Below the pieces are notes generated by a model. The model was not told the origin of the DNA and did no database searches. It worked only from the letters and a program-made list of their open reading frames with translations. From positions 379,001-439,000 of the forward strand of contig NC_135553.1 of NCBI RefSeq assembly GCF_964340395.1: DNA of 60,000 bases, in the 5' to 3' direction. Within the stretch, counting starts at the first letter, position 1; each line of letters begins with the position of its first letter. Source of the DNA: Glandiceps talaboti (Eukaryota > Hemichordata > Enteropneusta > Spengelidae). Positions 15,901 to 39,239 of the stretch are shown here, piece after piece. The position numbers and the translations under genes were made by a program.

Positions 15901-18630
15901 TCTGCTGACAAATCTGTTGCTATCACAGATATGCTGTCAAATGGATTTAAAAAAAAAAAAACCTAGTAAACTAGTTTGACAAGAATAAAGAATGGTGGAC
16001 CAAATACATAATAGATACACATTATTTAAGTTTACATTCATAACTGTACTAAGGCTGTATGGTCAGGATTAGGTGAGGGCTTGATATACTGTTAGAATTC
16101 ATAGCATCATTACATCTGATTCATATTGTCGGCAATGAGTCGGTACTGTTCTACATGTGTCCAATTTACTCCAAAGACAAACAATCATGCACAGCTTGAA
16201 CCCTGGAGGCTATAGGAGAATTCAAAGGGTTTAATCTCTGATAAAGACATCATCTGCATCATTTACAGCATCTATTTCACTCGTTGTCATAATCATCGTC
16301 ATCGTCATTGTCATTGTTGACATCGACATCGTCGATGTTGTCGTCGTCGGCGTCATCGTTGTCATCATCGTCGCCGCCGCTGCCACCACCACCACCATCA
16401 CTACCACCTTAATCATCATCATCATCATCATCAACTTCCACTGGCTGTGTAGCAGACAACCACAAATTTATAGCGATCATTGGCAGGTGCAGCAATATGA
16501 CCTACTTGTAACATGCCCTCAAAATCCCCTAATAAATGCTGATGCCTTAGTCTCCTCTTACCATTTTGGGGGCACATAAAGGGAAACATCATCATGTTTG
16601 TGACTTTGACTAGAAATGTCTTTATATTACCAGGTAATTATGAACCGTTTGGCTGTAGGTAAACTTAGCTTGCCTATTATAATAGGATAATACTTGATTC
16701 ACACAAAACTTTAATGTAACATATTTCTATACATTATTACACAAATTGTTTATTCATTTTTGCAACAACTTTCAAAATTTTCTCATAGGTGTCATCACTA
16801 GAATTACTACATGTATGTTTGATCATTAGTATGGTAGGAAGATACCATACATGTACTACACACTTCTCTGTGAAGCAATAAAATATTGTTTGGAGTGTTC
16901 CAACAGGCAGAAAGTACTTTATTGTATTTCTATAAACTAGGTGCTATTCTAACTCATTTCAATACCTCAAGTCACTGTTGACCACAGCTTCTTTCTGAAG
17001 AAAGTCTGCAACTGTACCATGTTGATTGTCATTGACTTCATGCACTGGTGTGGAGACTGGACTTGGTCTGAAATAAAACAACTACTAGTAATTACATTCA
17101 CTAATTATGCACTGGTGGTTACGGGTCTTATCTGGCTTTATTTTTAAATAATTTCAACTAGTTACCACTACTTCCTGAGGTTGTTTTTTATGAATAGTTT
17201 TAATTTTAATCAATACGTATTTCTATTACTGAAAAGAAATTTCCTTCAATGTTCCATGCATGGCATCATGATCAGGGATAATAATAATAATAATAATAAC
17301 AATAATAAATTAATAATAATAAAATTCATGTTGTTGTTCTGTGGCAGAACCTTGTTGCATGTCTTCTTGTATATATTACGTGGTGTGTGGACTTACATAA
17401 CCCTACAAACCGGTGTTATTTTACCCCTTTCATATATTATCGGCCAAATATATCAATATTATTGATACTTTATTACAGGTATATTCTGAAACATATTTTA
17501 GGTCAAAAGTGTCTGTTGTGAGAATATAATTCATCAAATATTTGAATAATCTCTGTAATGTAATATAATGTGTATAGCCACTAAACAGTTCCATGTCTTA
17601 CTTATAAATTATTGTATTCTTCAGATACCTGTGACATATTTTTGTATATTTTATAATGCAATAAAAAATCTATTGCATTGGCATAATTGAAAGCGTTAGA
17701 AGACATGGTTTTCTAGGACCACGTAATTCAACTGATGTAGAAATTGTACCTACTACATGTGTCTAAGACTGCGTACAGTGTCTCTGGTTTTTATTATAAC
17801 ACTAAACAGATATCTACCTTGAAAGTGGCCTATCATAATTCGTTGTGTTTGATTTTTGATCTTAAACGTGTTGTTAGTATCAGTAATAATTTTGTAATTA
17901 GGAATATCCTTAATTTCACTTCATTGCAACGTATTAAAGTTGTTATTTACATTTTGTAAACGTTTAATGGACAGCAAGAATACTGTTATTTACAGTTGTG
18001 TACATTCTGATTCCTATTTCCATTCTAGCTTTTGGAAACACTTTACGTCGATTCTTTACTAGTGCTCTTTGTACTTTTTAGACTTTAATTTATGGAAGGT
18101 TTTCACTTCAGTGTTACATTTTAGAGTTTTCTCTTTCTTTCTTTTTATTTGTATGGCCCACTGGCCTGAAATAAAGAATAATAATTACGTCATAAAAATG
18201 AATGATGTGCACCTCGAGTCTCATGAATTGCAAAACATTTCATAATCCTCTAACGTACAACCAAGAATGCCATTACAATTCAAATTAAATGCTTACATTA
18301 CAGTCTGTAAGAATCGACAATCTGCCATCGATCGCAATTATTTCAGATGATCATGATACCATCCATACTGCCAGGCACCTACAACTTACAAGTACAACGC
18401 ACCACGTAGACTTTGGAACCCTATGCCTATGTGAGATGTACGTGTGTCAAAGGCTAACACGGCGTGTCTTACCTGTTTGCGTGATATGTGTACAGAGCGA
18501 AGAATTTATAGTGTTTCTCTTTCTCTTCCGCATTCGTACCCTCTGATGTATCGCCGTCCGGTGCAACAACAGAAACTGGTTTCCCTTCCTCCTGGGAAAT
18601 CACAGTTTCGACTTCTTCCGCATCGGCCAT
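9954..18630 (-). CDS. C17orf75: C17orf75 / Njmu-R1 homolog, WDR11-complex subunit (complete, 10 exons)
   Basis: Human C17orf75 (Njmu-R1) forms a complex with WDR11 and FAM91A1 at the trans-Golgi network that takes part in capturing endosome-derived AP-1 vesicles. I joined exons at 18630-18473, 17067-16966, 15933-15808, 14652-14506, 14092-14035, 13518-13402, 12725-12661, 11362-11166, 10544-10373 and 10113-9954. They sum to 1302 bases, or 433 residues plus TAA; the human protein is about 396. Diagnostic segments are ELRSGIAKRLSRGTVYSG with GNVA, SREYVVCF, LDLFRIELEIF, NEFCEDWAKAL, and near the C-terminus VIENFKLKAIQDMNTLKRLI, RQAENDHYALY and FLNNCGNGAILL. The N-terminal 50 residues are acidic and poorly conserved. 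There is no signal peptide or membrane segment. The start ATG at 18630 is followed at once by an acidic ADAEEVE stretch. One intron is AT-AC (see separate entry); the others are GT-AG. Confidence 0.92.
11510..12302. repeat. 39-bp minisatellite, about 20 copies
   Basis: The unit contains CACCAGGTACTAAGCATGTA followed by GTTACTGTGTATGATTAG. Copies differ mainly at GTGTATG/GTTTATG and TAGTCACC/TAGGCACC. It lies in the intron between exons 7 and 8 of the C17orf75 homolog. Because 39 is a multiple of three it gives a long false open frame on the minus strand. Confidence 0.95.
13056..13385. repeat. Degenerate ATGACAATATCA-type tandem repeat
   Basis: Diverged short units built around TGACAATATCACATGGC repeat irregularly, with two better copies of a 47-bp block (AGTGACAATATCACATGGCT plus ATAGGGCAATA) near 13270-13345. 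The array lies in an intron of the C17orf75 homolog, ending about 15 bp past the exon 6 donor. Open frames across it on both strands are spurious. Confidence 0.75.
13889..14010. repeat. ACATGACAC-type short tandem repeat
   Basis: Degenerate five-base periodicity (GACAC, AACAT, GACAT) over about 120 bases, within the intron between exons 5 and 6 of the C17orf75 homolog and ending just before exon 5. Confidence 0.8.
14093..14505 (-). other. C17orf75: AT-AC intron, U12-type, in the C17orf75 homolog
   Basis: No GT or GC donor lets exon 4 join exon 5 in frame. The minus strand reads GATCT/ATATCCTTTC at the exon 4 end, a match to the U12 AT-AC donor ATATCCTTT. Before exon 5 it reads GTCTTAAC-TGGAATAC/CTTTAGAATT: a U12-like branch site (consensus TTCCTTAAC) followed about 10 bases later by an AC acceptor. 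This join keeps frame and yields LDLFRIELE, which lines up with the human protein. All other introns of the gene are GT-AG. Confidence 0.88.
16250..16436. repeat. Degenerate (ATC/GTC)n trinucleotide tract
   Basis: Interrupted runs of CATCATCGT, GTCGTCGGC and ATCATCATC. The methionine- and threonine-rich minus-strand frame across it is an artefact. It lies in intron 2 of the C17orf75 homolog. Confidence 0.85.
17277..17325. repeat. (ATA)n trinucleotide repeat
   Basis: About 45 bases of ATA/AAT repeats with one AACAAT interruption, in intron 1 of the C17orf75 homolog. Confidence 0.85.
17735..18185 (+). mobile_element. 3' end of a CR1/L2-like LINE, degraded
   Basis: The plus strand at 17744-17959 reads FYYNTKQISTLKVAYHNSLC, then RVVSISNNFVIRNILNF. 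This resembles the segment after the reverse transcriptase core of CR1/L2-clade elements (LKVAYNDALR...NVPTFEALIRK). It is followed, after a stop, by RLMDSKNTVIYS and SSFWKHFTSILY, matching the usual end of such ORF2 proteins. The sequence ends with a short 3' untranslated stretch (TGTATGGCCCACTGGCCTGA) and an AATAATAAT tail. No 5' part is recognisable; it is a dead, 5'-truncated copy in intron 1 of the C17orf75 homolog, opposite to the gene. Confidence 0.65.
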
Positions 18631-18931
18631 TGCTGACCGATATGCGCAAGGTCAATGCGCAGCAGTGACCTAGTTCAGTGACCTATACAATCATAACACA
18701 TAATGCACATAATCAATGAAACATTAAAATGAGTTTGTGATGATATGGGAACTCTGTGGGAAACTATGGATCGAAATATTCTGAAGACAAATTTCTTGAT
18801 CTTCTGATCTTAGTTAGGCTATTAACAACTTTTGGGTTCTTTTGAAGATAAAGAAACTTTATCTATATTTTAGTCCAGAAGAAAACTTTGTTAGTGCTTC
18901 CAACTTGTAGTCACAACTTGTAGTTTGTACT
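18631..18931 (-). promoter_or_regulatory. Presumed promoter and 5' UTR region of the C17orf75 homolog
   Basis: About 300 bases separate the start codon from the 38-bp minisatellite. The part next to the ATG is more GC-rich than its surroundings (TGCGCAAGG, ATGCGCAGC). No clear TATA box or initiator can be assigned, so this is placed by position only. Confidence 0.35.
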
Positions 18932-19995
18932 GACCCTGTTACAGAATGTGTTACTTTAACTGGAAATAGGACCCTGTTACACAATGTGTTACTTTAACTG
19001 GAAATAGGACCCTGTTACAGAATGTGTTACTTTAACTGGAAATAGGACCCTGTTACAGAATGTGTTACTTTAACTGGAAATAGGACCCTGTTACAGAATG
19101 TGTTACTTTAACTGGAAATAGGACCATGTTACAGAATGTGTTACTTTAACTGGAAATAGGACCCTGTTACAGACTGTGTTACTTTAACTGGAAATAGGAC
19201 CCCGTTACAGAATGTGTTACTTTAACTGGAAATAGGACCCTGTTACAGAATGTGTTACTTTAACTGGAAATAGGACCCTGTTACAGACTGTGTTACTTTA
19301 ACTGGAAATAGGACCCCGTTACAGAATGTGTTACTTTAACTGGAAATAGGACCCTGTTACAGAATGTGTTACTTTAACTGGAAATAGGACCCTGTTACAG
19401 ACTGTGTTACTTTAACTGGAAATAGGACCCCGTTACAGAATGTGTTACTTTAACTGGAAATAGGACCCTGTTACAGAATGTGTTACTTTAACTGGAAATA
19501 GGACCCTGTTACAGAATGTGTTACTTTAACTGGAAATAGGACCCTGTTACAGAATGTGTTACTTTAACTTGAAATAGGACCCTGTTACAGAATGTGTTAC
19601 TTTAACTGGAAATAGGACCCTGTTACAGAATGTGTTACTTTAACTGGAAATAGGACCCTGTTACAGAATGTGTTACTTTAACTTGAAATAGGACCCCGTA
19701 ACAGACTGTGTTACTTTAACTGGAAATAGGACCCTGTTACAGAATGTGTTACTTTAACTGGAAATAGGACCCTGTTACAGAATGTGTTACTTTAACTGGA
19801 AATAGGACCCTGTTACAGACTGTGTTACTTTAACTGGAAATAGGACCCCGTTACAGACTGAGTTACTTTAACTGGAAATAGGACCCTGTTACAGAATGTG
19901 TTACTTTAACTGGAAATAGGACCCTGTTACAGAATGTGTTACTTTAACTGGAAATAGGACCCCGTTACAGAATGTGTTACTTTAACTGGAAAGAG
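18932..19995. repeat. 38-bp minisatellite, 28 copies
   Basis: The unit is GACCCTGTTACAGAATGTGT followed by TACTTTAACTGGAAATAG. Spacing is a strict 38 bases. Variant copies (GACCCCG; CAGACTG; ACTTGAAA) are not random: the order CAGACTG copy, GACCCCG copy, plain copy recurs between 19160 and 19463, a 114-bp higher-order period. It lies immediately upstream of the C17orf75 homolog. Confidence 0.96.
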
Positions 19996-20570
19996 GACCT
20001 ATGGGAATTTTAGAACGTTAAAGCTTACCTAGAGGGTGTGATTTTTTGTGAAGATGAAGACTAAGGGGAATGAATAAAATACATTCTCATTATTGTTTCA
20101 ATTATTTAATACTGACAATTTGATAACTATGCATCACTATGCTCCCATTCGCTTAGATAGATTAACTAGGTTCACCTCGTCACGTTTTGTCATATGTATG
20201 ATATCATATAAAGCCCCATTAGTTACTTCTATTTATAGATATAGCTAGAATCATAGGCGTTGTACTAGAATAGTGCAATCTTTGAATCTCTAGTCATTAT
20301 AATTGCAGCAGGAAGGAATACCCACAGTACACAGCTTTTTATTTTACAATATTATGATCTATGAATGATGTTAAAATGATCTACAGTATTTCCCCTCGTA
20401 TCATTTCTCATTCAATTTAACGTAAAGCTTGACTGATGATTACACGCGTAACGTGTGATAGATTTGGTTCTGAGATACCGTTTTAACCATCGCCAAACGT
20501 AAATTAATTGATACAGATATACAAACCTATCTAAATAGACACATCGATACATACTACACATTAATACAAA

Positions 20571-20655
20571 TACATACATACATACATACATACATACATA
20601 CATACATACATACATACATACATACATACATACATACATACATACATACATACAT

Positions 20656-20734
<79 letters not shown>

Positions 20735-20874
20735 TACATACATACATACATACATACATACATACATACATACATACATACATACATACATACATACATA
20801 CATACATACATACATACATACATACATACATACATACATACATACATACATACATACATACATACATACATACA
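20571..20874. repeat. Compound tetranucleotide (CATA)n-(CAGA)n-(CATA)n
   Basis: About 86 bases of CATA, about 75 of CAGA and about 140 of CATA in register. The Met-Tyr-Val-Cys / Leu-Ser-Val-Cys minus-strand frames are artefacts. The 570 bases to its left (20000-20570) hold nothing I can identify. Confidence 0.96.
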
Positions 20875-21021
20875 TGATCATGTGTTTTCTCAAAAGACTC
20901 TAATCTCGATATGTGATGCATATGACGTCTACTATTAAAGATACAACTACGTGTCACATCAACTATCTCAAAGTTAATACAGGACAACTGATATTTAAAT
21001 ACTCATATGTTGAGCACACTC

Positions 21022-21206
21022 ATATATCATGCCATGCCATATCATACCATACCATACCATACCATACCATACCATACCATATTATAAGTCTTAACATAAC
21101 ATATCATACCATACCATACCATACCATACCGTACCGTACCATACCGTACCGTACCGTACCCATACCATACCATACCATATCATAAGTCTTAACATAACAT
21201 ATCATA
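21022..21206. repeat. (CATAC)n pentanucleotide repeat, duplicated with its flank
   Basis: Runs of CATAC, with a subset changed to CGTAC near 21129-21160. The flank TAAGTCTTAACATAACATAT occurs twice, near 21085 and 21183, showing that repeat plus flank was duplicated as a block of roughly 97 bases. Confidence 0.9.
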
Positions 21207-24200
21207 TACATTATCATATCTCATATCGTACCAGCTGGGTAAGGCTAAAAGCCTATAAGTTGTTCAAAGGTCAATCAGGTTCATCTTAGTTTTTACATGT
21301 GGCTGCTACTCACCACGAGACAAGTGAACAGACAGCAAATTCAAGTTGCAAGAATGAATAACTGCTATAGCCTTTGGCCAAACAAATCTTACACCCCATA
21401 CTAGTATGTAGGGACTGTAGTTAAACAGGGTATTTGAAACCATGGACAAATAAACTCATTGTAGACAACTTGTAAGAACCTTTTGAAAGAAATGATGCAT
21501 GTTATGCTGCCCTGATACACTGCAGAAACTGTTGACAGTCAGTCAGGCCGAGATGCGTGTTTTACTGTATACTGTGTAAGTGTCGTCTCTTTAGAACGGC
21601 TATGTATAAATACATTCTTTCGCCATTTAAAAAAAATACACCACTATAATAAAAAATATTGAATACATTGGTCAATTTTATTAAATGGAAAACATTCAAT
21701 AACATGTCATCCAAAAGAAATCACAAGACTTGAAGGTAAGTAAGAAACTTGAAATAATATTTGGTAAAAAGATACTGGTATTCTGACCAGCCTGAGTGTA
21801 AATTTGTAAAAATTAGCACAAAATATTCAAAACGGAAATACATGAACATACTGTTAAAACCTATTTCCAGCCACCTGAAACATCACTCCATGACAACATT
21901 CCTTACCATCATAACAATATATACACTATGTTTATGACACACTTTCGATACAACTGTTGTGGTGTAGATTGAAGGTCATGAGAAAGGAGACAATTTGTCA
22001 TCCCAAGACCATTCCAGTTATGTCAGCGTCATTTAATGATTCGATATGTAAACGTATATTTAAATATTTGAAAGTAATGACCAATGACTGTCATTAAATT
22101 CTACATTATATAATTATATCTATAACGATTGACGCTATGAGATCTACATTATCAAACTTACAACCAAACATTTCCTTAATAGGAGAAAAAGCGTTATTCA
22201 CCAGACATAGCCAAAACACTGTGCGTCACACATAATGCACATGCGTCATTTTTCTTCGATTCTATAATATGATATACAAAAAATAGGATTAATTAAAACA
22301 CACTTATTCCTAAAATTATTGAAGTCTGGTATGAATTTTAACGTTGAATTTAAAGTTAGGCATGTATTTATACTAGACTTCAATGACTTTAGTGATAACA
22401 GTGTCTTGCATTACTCTGTTTGTCAAATACGCGGCAACATGAATGCGAGGGGATAACATATCTCCATGGCTGCCGTTGACAACATGCAAGGCAATGATAA
22501 AGAAAAATGAAATCTACCAGGGCAGTTTGGATAAAAACTTTTCTGGTTTCTTAACACATATCTGCACTATCTAGCTACGTTTTCATACCTTGACAAAACC
22601 AAAAGGTTTTCAGTTTCAGTGTCACTTTAACCGCTATAAATTCTCTTCCCTCACCCCTCCCAAAAAGCAATAGAGCTTTGAGAAAGTCGTTCATTTTCAA
22701 CGTTGGGGGCGTACAACATCATGTTGTCTACATTGTATTTCCATTTTAATGACGACGACAAAGCCTTTCTAGTTCTTCAGGGCATCCCCTTAACAACATG
22801 CATTTTTAATCAGGTTTTTGAACAGTTTTCTTTGAAAAACACTTTTAAGAAAATTCGATGGAAATTAGGCTCTTTAGTCTATGCAAAGAAATGCACCTTC
22901 AATTGTTTTGACGCAAGCATTGGGTTTCACATATCAAACAATTGTATTGCACACTGTGTGTACATGATAGTACAAATACACTCTTTGAACAGTAAAATAT
23001 TAAATTTAGTAATTTTGCAAATGACAAAAGTTAATATCCATAATGAATAGATCGGGAGGAGACCAGGTGAAGCATTGTAAAACACATTGCATCAAAGCTG
23101 AGGGTACATATACTAATATACACGTCCTTTTGAGATACACATCGTGAACCAAAATGTCTCATATTGCAAAACGACTACATCATTATATCCCCACGTGGTG
23201 GGATGTGTGGATATTTTTAATTGTTAGTGAGAGAACTTAGTCTAGCTCAACGGTAGTGTGATGACGTCGAAGGAATTTCCTTATATCGAAGGAATGCATT
23301 TGAATATTACCCAACATTCTTTGACATCACATCCTAATGACATTATGAATGTCTAAATAGTCCTGAAATCAAGTTTTGCAGCCACATTTCACGTTATTTC
23401 ATGAAATCTAGTATTGAAGCAAAATAGGATCACGTTTTTGAAATTTCACTGTTAGTTTATTTCTTGTATGACGATGTTTAAAGAGAATATAAATTAATTA
23501 GTATTCAGAACCACTACTTTAATGGCGTTAATCAACTTTTCCCTTACGTTTTGTTCATTTTAAAAACACGTGATTCTAAACTTAATTCAAAGGCACCATT
23601 TTGGCAGCTTATATATATGAACAAAGGAATGGTGTTGAAAGGCAAATGGATAATGACGTCAGCAGGTTGAATTTAATGTAATAAGTGTGCGTGCTTATTA
23701 TCATTTCACAGGTTAGCAATGATTCAAATACAAACAGTAGGAAAATAGAGTGTATGTTTGTTTGTTATGTCTGTTATTATTTACTATAGACTCTTGTTGC
23801 ACTGAAATTCCTATTGCATATTAATTTTCAATTTGCAAGACTTCGTACTATATTTTATGAAACTACGTATACGTTCAATGACATCTTTACACCTAAAGTA
23901 CATATATCAATTAAAATAAACATTCCACAGCTTGGTGGTCTATTTTACCAAAGTTATTTGTTTCTGTTTTATCTGCCACTCTCTTCCTACTTCAATCTTA
24001 TTCTGAATAAACCAGTGTTCTGTTACAGTAGCAAAGTCCATGGCACTACCTGCTAGTAAGCTTATTCGCTGTAAGCATTGACACTGATCTGATACGAACA
24101 AGATATTCATAAATAAAACTGTTTCTCAATTCTGTAATTGTGATCAAATTTAAATGGCTCGAACATTTTCATATTATGTATTAAATTAATTCATAACATT

Positions 24201-25472
24201 TATGCGACTTAAAATCTTGAATTAAGTTGAGATTGGACAAAATGTTACAAAGATATTATTTGAGTTCGAGTATTTTTGGCGGGGATAGGCTGGTCCTGAC
24301 GAGATTTGAGTTCACACGTTCACCCTGGTTCTAAAGTTTTTCGGACAAGATTTGTTAGTTTACGACAGCAAAATCCAAGCTTTCAGATATCTGACATATA
24401 GAGACGCAAATCAAGACTAATGTTGTGACATGTTGATATAATAGCTATTGAATGGACGTAATGGTTTAATCGAACTCAAAGTACTCACTTACAGGGTGAT
24501 TACATCCATGTAACAAAGGCACTGTTATCACCCACTTGTGTAATCAGAGACGTTATGGTGTAATCTACCACATCGGACAACAATAGTTTTAGTTTGTGTA
24601 TATCTTAGTTAGCTGATAGCTCGGTTTCCGCAGTAATATCTGCGACTGAGCACACTCTATAACTATACTATGTACCAGTTACGAATTTATCCCTTTTATA
24701 CGTGTTTGTCGCATTTTAGAAATGAAACTGTCAAAAACGTTACCTTATATAGACAGACAGATTCAGTAACAACCTCGTTCACACTTTAAATAGATTAGTC
24801 AGTTAAAAATTTAGTCGATTGAATCAATTCATACAGATGAATGATAGCAAATTCGTTTAGCTAAAGAGTAACCAATTCAAAACAATTTCTCTTTTGAAGA
24901 AGTTGTTTTCTTGATATAAGATATTAGGGACGATTTGGACTTCGTTTATTTTAATGTAATAACGCTCGATAGAATAAAATAACAGCTGACATTGTGAAGA
25001 GAATGGTTTAAGTACTTTGTGCTCAGCCATCCTTTACTATCACTTAATACAAATTTAAATTACATTCTCTTGCATTGAAAAACTCCAAGCTTGACTTCCT
25101 TTTCGCTTGTCACGCTTCGCCATCTCACTACTTGCATGCCACACACACTATCTGATTCACTATCCAATATTGGATTTTACTCAATTTTGAAATGCATTTG
25201 TTGTTGATGTATATTCAAAAATGGTTTAGGTTTTTCAGGTTTTGTTATTTCCAGTGTTTGTAAAAGGCAGACAACACTTTCACTGCAAGGTGTATTTCAA
25301 TATATGTTCTCCGATATTGTTAATTATTAGCCATCTTTAGCCTCCACAACATAACTCTGTTCATGCTAGACCCATCATCCTACTAAGAAAGACTACCATG
25401 AGGGTGGGTTACATGTCAGAATGGAAATACTTATTGTCATGTTGTAATATATTATAGACAACAGTAGTAGGG
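21207..25472. other. Non-coding, 3' flank of the claudin-like gene
   Basis: No conserved coding segment, repeat array or RNA gene is recognisable. The longest open frame (22703-23050, plus) has no recognisable motif and no splice context. Minus-strand AATAAA signals, for example at 24950-24945 and 21682-21677, could end the claudin-like transcript, but nothing chooses among them. Confidence 0.45.
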
Positions 25473-35666
<10,194 letters not shown>

Positions 35667-36117
35667 CTGTACAAGAAATCAAATTCGTATATGTTAGATT
35701 AAGCTGACACAGTCTAACGATGCCACCCCATTCTGAGTAAGTCGGCATACAAAAGTTTCGTAATAGGGCCTACCTAAACCTGATTCCAAACAGCGTGATA
35801 AAGGTTGGTAAGATATATAGTGTGTAGCTTTCAGTTATATTTCTAAAATACTTGAATTAAGTAATACTTGGTACATGTATAATATTATTGGCGACCCAAT
35901 GGGTGCCTATTTTTTGTCAGTTGTTATTCTTAATCCAACCATTACATATTTTTGTATGAAAATGTCTTGTTTTGATAGTTCTTGTTTGTTTTGTTATTTC
36001 ACATGTAGGAGTTGACTAGGTGGCACCCCACTTGGCATACACTTTGTATATGGGTGTAACACCTTGTTTGGTAAACCTTTGGTAATATTTATTATTTTAT
36101 ATAGTTAACACACATAG

Positions 36118-36124
<7 letters not shown>

Positions 36125-36213
<89 letters not shown>
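36125..36213. repeat. (TA)n microsatellite
   Basis: About 44 TA units following CACACA. No Penelope sequence flanks this tract. Confidence 0.95.
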
Positions 36214-37519
36214 CTGTTCCAATCAAATGAACTGAAAATCTAATTTGCATAATTGCTTACCTCATTTCTTATACTTTCATTGCATTTCATGAATTTTAAT
36301 TCCAGAGTGATTAATAGTTGTATAACCCCTGGGTGAAGCACTACATGAAACATTTAAAAAAAACTAATTGGCGTAGTAATTACCATAATCAGCATTATGA
36401 ATCAATTATAACCCCAAGAGAGCCTTAGCTCTCGAGAAACTAACCAAAGGGAGCACTTTCAGTTAATATTTGTTTTACTTATCAGTAACCAATAAATCAT
36501 CTGCTAATCATATACTAATACTTTTGTGAGTGCTCTATGAGTTGCTATGAGTGCTCTATGAGTTGCTATGAGTGCTCTATCAGTTGCTGTGAGGGTTCTA
36601 TCAGTTGCTATGTATGTTAAAACATGTTTTCCTAGTTTGAATAACAAGATATTTCTTATGAAACAAAAGTAATAATTATCAAAACTAATAAACTCAAAGA
36701 CTATGTCACTGCAATAATAATAGTTAAATAACGGGGGGAAATGGGAACCATATAATAAGCTTATATAATGTGTGAGGACGTCCTTGTCACTCTGTGATGT
36801 TGGTGTTATCTATATCCTTACTGTGTTCTAATACAGAGCAACCAAATAAACGTACATAATTGGAAGTATTGGAGTGAAAGGTTACGACACTCAATAAAAT
36901 GTTGTGATTAAAGTCTGGTCTTTTGAACCCTGTCTGCATCGCGATCTGTGTTCTTGCTTCCCTGTCTCACAATTTAGCCACGTCCCCAATGGCACTTTTA
37001 TCAAGCGTGTTTGTAGATATTTACATACTATTCGCTATATAATGTAAATTATGTCACTCGTTTCAACGAGAGCACACCTACACACTGCATATTGACTCTG
37101 TTTAAGTATTGTCAATTAAGCTGACGTATATTATCACTCCCCATTGCTACCAATCAGTTTGAGTGCATTTTATCAAACCAATCAGTGTGGGTGTATAATT
37201 TTCAATTTCACATTAAGCCTTTGCCGTTGCAAGCAATACGAGTGTTTACTGAGACAGCAAAGCCAAATCACGGACCGCGATGTAACTAGACTAGCTCTGT
37301 TTGTTAGAGTTTCCACAAGATTAGAAATACATTTAATGAGTTGATCAATTTAAGCCTAATTGACAATTAATAGCGTAATTATAAATTCATTTAGGTTATG
37401 ATCCACACAATAGGTCTTTTGTGGTTTGCAGTTAATATGACAAAATCCTTTTGACACCAATGTTACAAAAAACCATTGACTAGTTAATGCTGCTATAGTA
37501 TCTTAAGTGAACAAGCAAC

Positions 37520-37632
37520 ACCATCACCACATCTCATGTTTACTGTACATCTTAATATCTATATAGCTGAAAGTCACCACCACCACATCTCATGTTTACT
37601 GTACATCTTAATATCTATATAGCTGAAAGTCA
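37520..37632. repeat. 56-bp tandem duplication
   Basis: Two nearly identical copies of a block containing ACCACATCTCATGTTTACTG and TATCTATATAGCTGAAAGTC. Confidence 0.9.
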
Positions 37633-38159
37633 TAGGTTGCTCATTTCGTTTGTGTTCTTGTCGATGCAATCGGTAATCGTATACATAATGATATAATTAT
37701 TTTGTTGCCACTAAGGTGTCATTCAGTTCAAATGGAATATAACTGTTTGTAAACATGGTATGATTGTATAATGATAATAATTGTATATGATAGCGCTTAA
37801 ACCTAACGACTTCAGTCACGTATCATCTCCAAACCTCTTACACGATCAATTACATTCATGATGATGATCATTATATGTATGCAATAAACCATTTTCCTTG
37901 TGAATGTTCGACGTGTTCACCCACGATACGTCAAGTCGTTCGAATGATATCTTGTCCTCGCCAGTGATGTTATAGACCACAGCGACTCTATACTAGTTCC
38001 GAGCTAACGATCAACCACTTTTCGAACATGAGAATTTATGTCGAATGAAATCCCATGATAGTTATTGCACTGAATAGTTTACTGTGAACAATAATGTTTA
38101 AACGTAACTACTGTGAAACGTAACTACTGTGAAAATAATTTAATTTGATTTCGGGCATT

Positions 38160-38420
38160 TCACGATTAAATCCCGGGAATATGAACGGGGGAGGGGTTGA
38201 GGCTGAAGTCAAACTAAGGCTGTGATCAGAACTAACGGCCGGGGGGGGGGATTATTTTAGTCAAAATTTGTTTCGGAGCACCCCTTCGCGCTCTCAAAAT
38301 ATTTCATGCCCCCCCCCCGAAATGAACCCACAAATTTTCGTAGTCCCCCCCCCCCCCATTCCGGCCACACATACTTTCGTGTGTAATCATACAGTACCCC
38401 CCACCCACCCACCCCCGCGC
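38160..38420. repeat. C/G-run interspersed repeat, part 1
   Basis: Contains G10, C9 and C13 runs with phrases such as CGGAGCACCCCTTCGCGCTC, AAATATTTCATGCCCC and CAAATTTTCGTAGTCCCC. Similar phrases (CGCTCAAATTTTTCATGCCC, TGCCATAAATTCTGACCCC) return at 39290-39430. This is a recognised style of old dispersed repeat in marine invertebrates; no family name is assigned. Confidence 0.5.
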
Positions 38421-38909
38421 TCCACTTCGATCAGTGTCCATATATAACAATGAGAGATTTCTTTACAAATAAATGTGGGCTTTCCGAAAAAGGTTTCGCT
38501 TTGGGCTGTAACCTATACTTGCAGATACTTAGCCAGCAGGGTTTTCTCTTTCACTCTTGATTCTGGGCAGAAACAACATCCCCTACACCCCACAGTAAGC
38601 ACTTTTTACAAATAGGGACATTTAGGAGGCCAATTAATGGCACAAAATTTCAAACCATACATATTATCGAAAGCCATACAGTACTTGAAAATTGTCTACA
38701 ATACCCCAATTCTACTTGAATCAATACATTATTATGCAACTGTATGGCTATATTACCTACACTTTAACTTATACAGAGATATTTTGGCAGACACACACAT
38801 TCGCTTCGCTACTGACTGCCTCATAATTAAATGTATGGTAGGTAAATGAAGTATACAATTTTGCAAAATACAAGTTAAACGACTGCTCCTGATGTTTGAA
38901 TGTTCAAAC

Positions 38910-39169
<260 letters not shown>

Positions 39170-39239
39170 GGAACGCATACACAAATACACTCGCATGGCT
39201 GTCACAAAACTCATCACTGAATTAAGGTTTTAAAAGGTA

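Larger units (their letters stand above)
35670..38159. other. Upstream intron of the claudin-like gene with small repeats
   Basis: No exon is recognised. It holds a (TA)n tract at 36125-36213, a 21-base repeat (GAGTGCTCTATGAGTTGCTAT, about four copies, listed here only as position) at 36535-36606, and a 56-bp tandem duplication at 37520-37632 containing CATCTCATGTTTACTGTACA. Confidence 0.5.

Noticed and set aside
20412-20987. 191-codon Met-Tyr-Val-Cys / Leu-Ser-Val-Cys frame
   Set aside because: Tetranucleotide microsatellite; open in several frames at once.
22703-23050. 115-codon plus-strand open frame
   Set aside because: No domain resemblance, no splice context and unremarkable composition; most likely chance.
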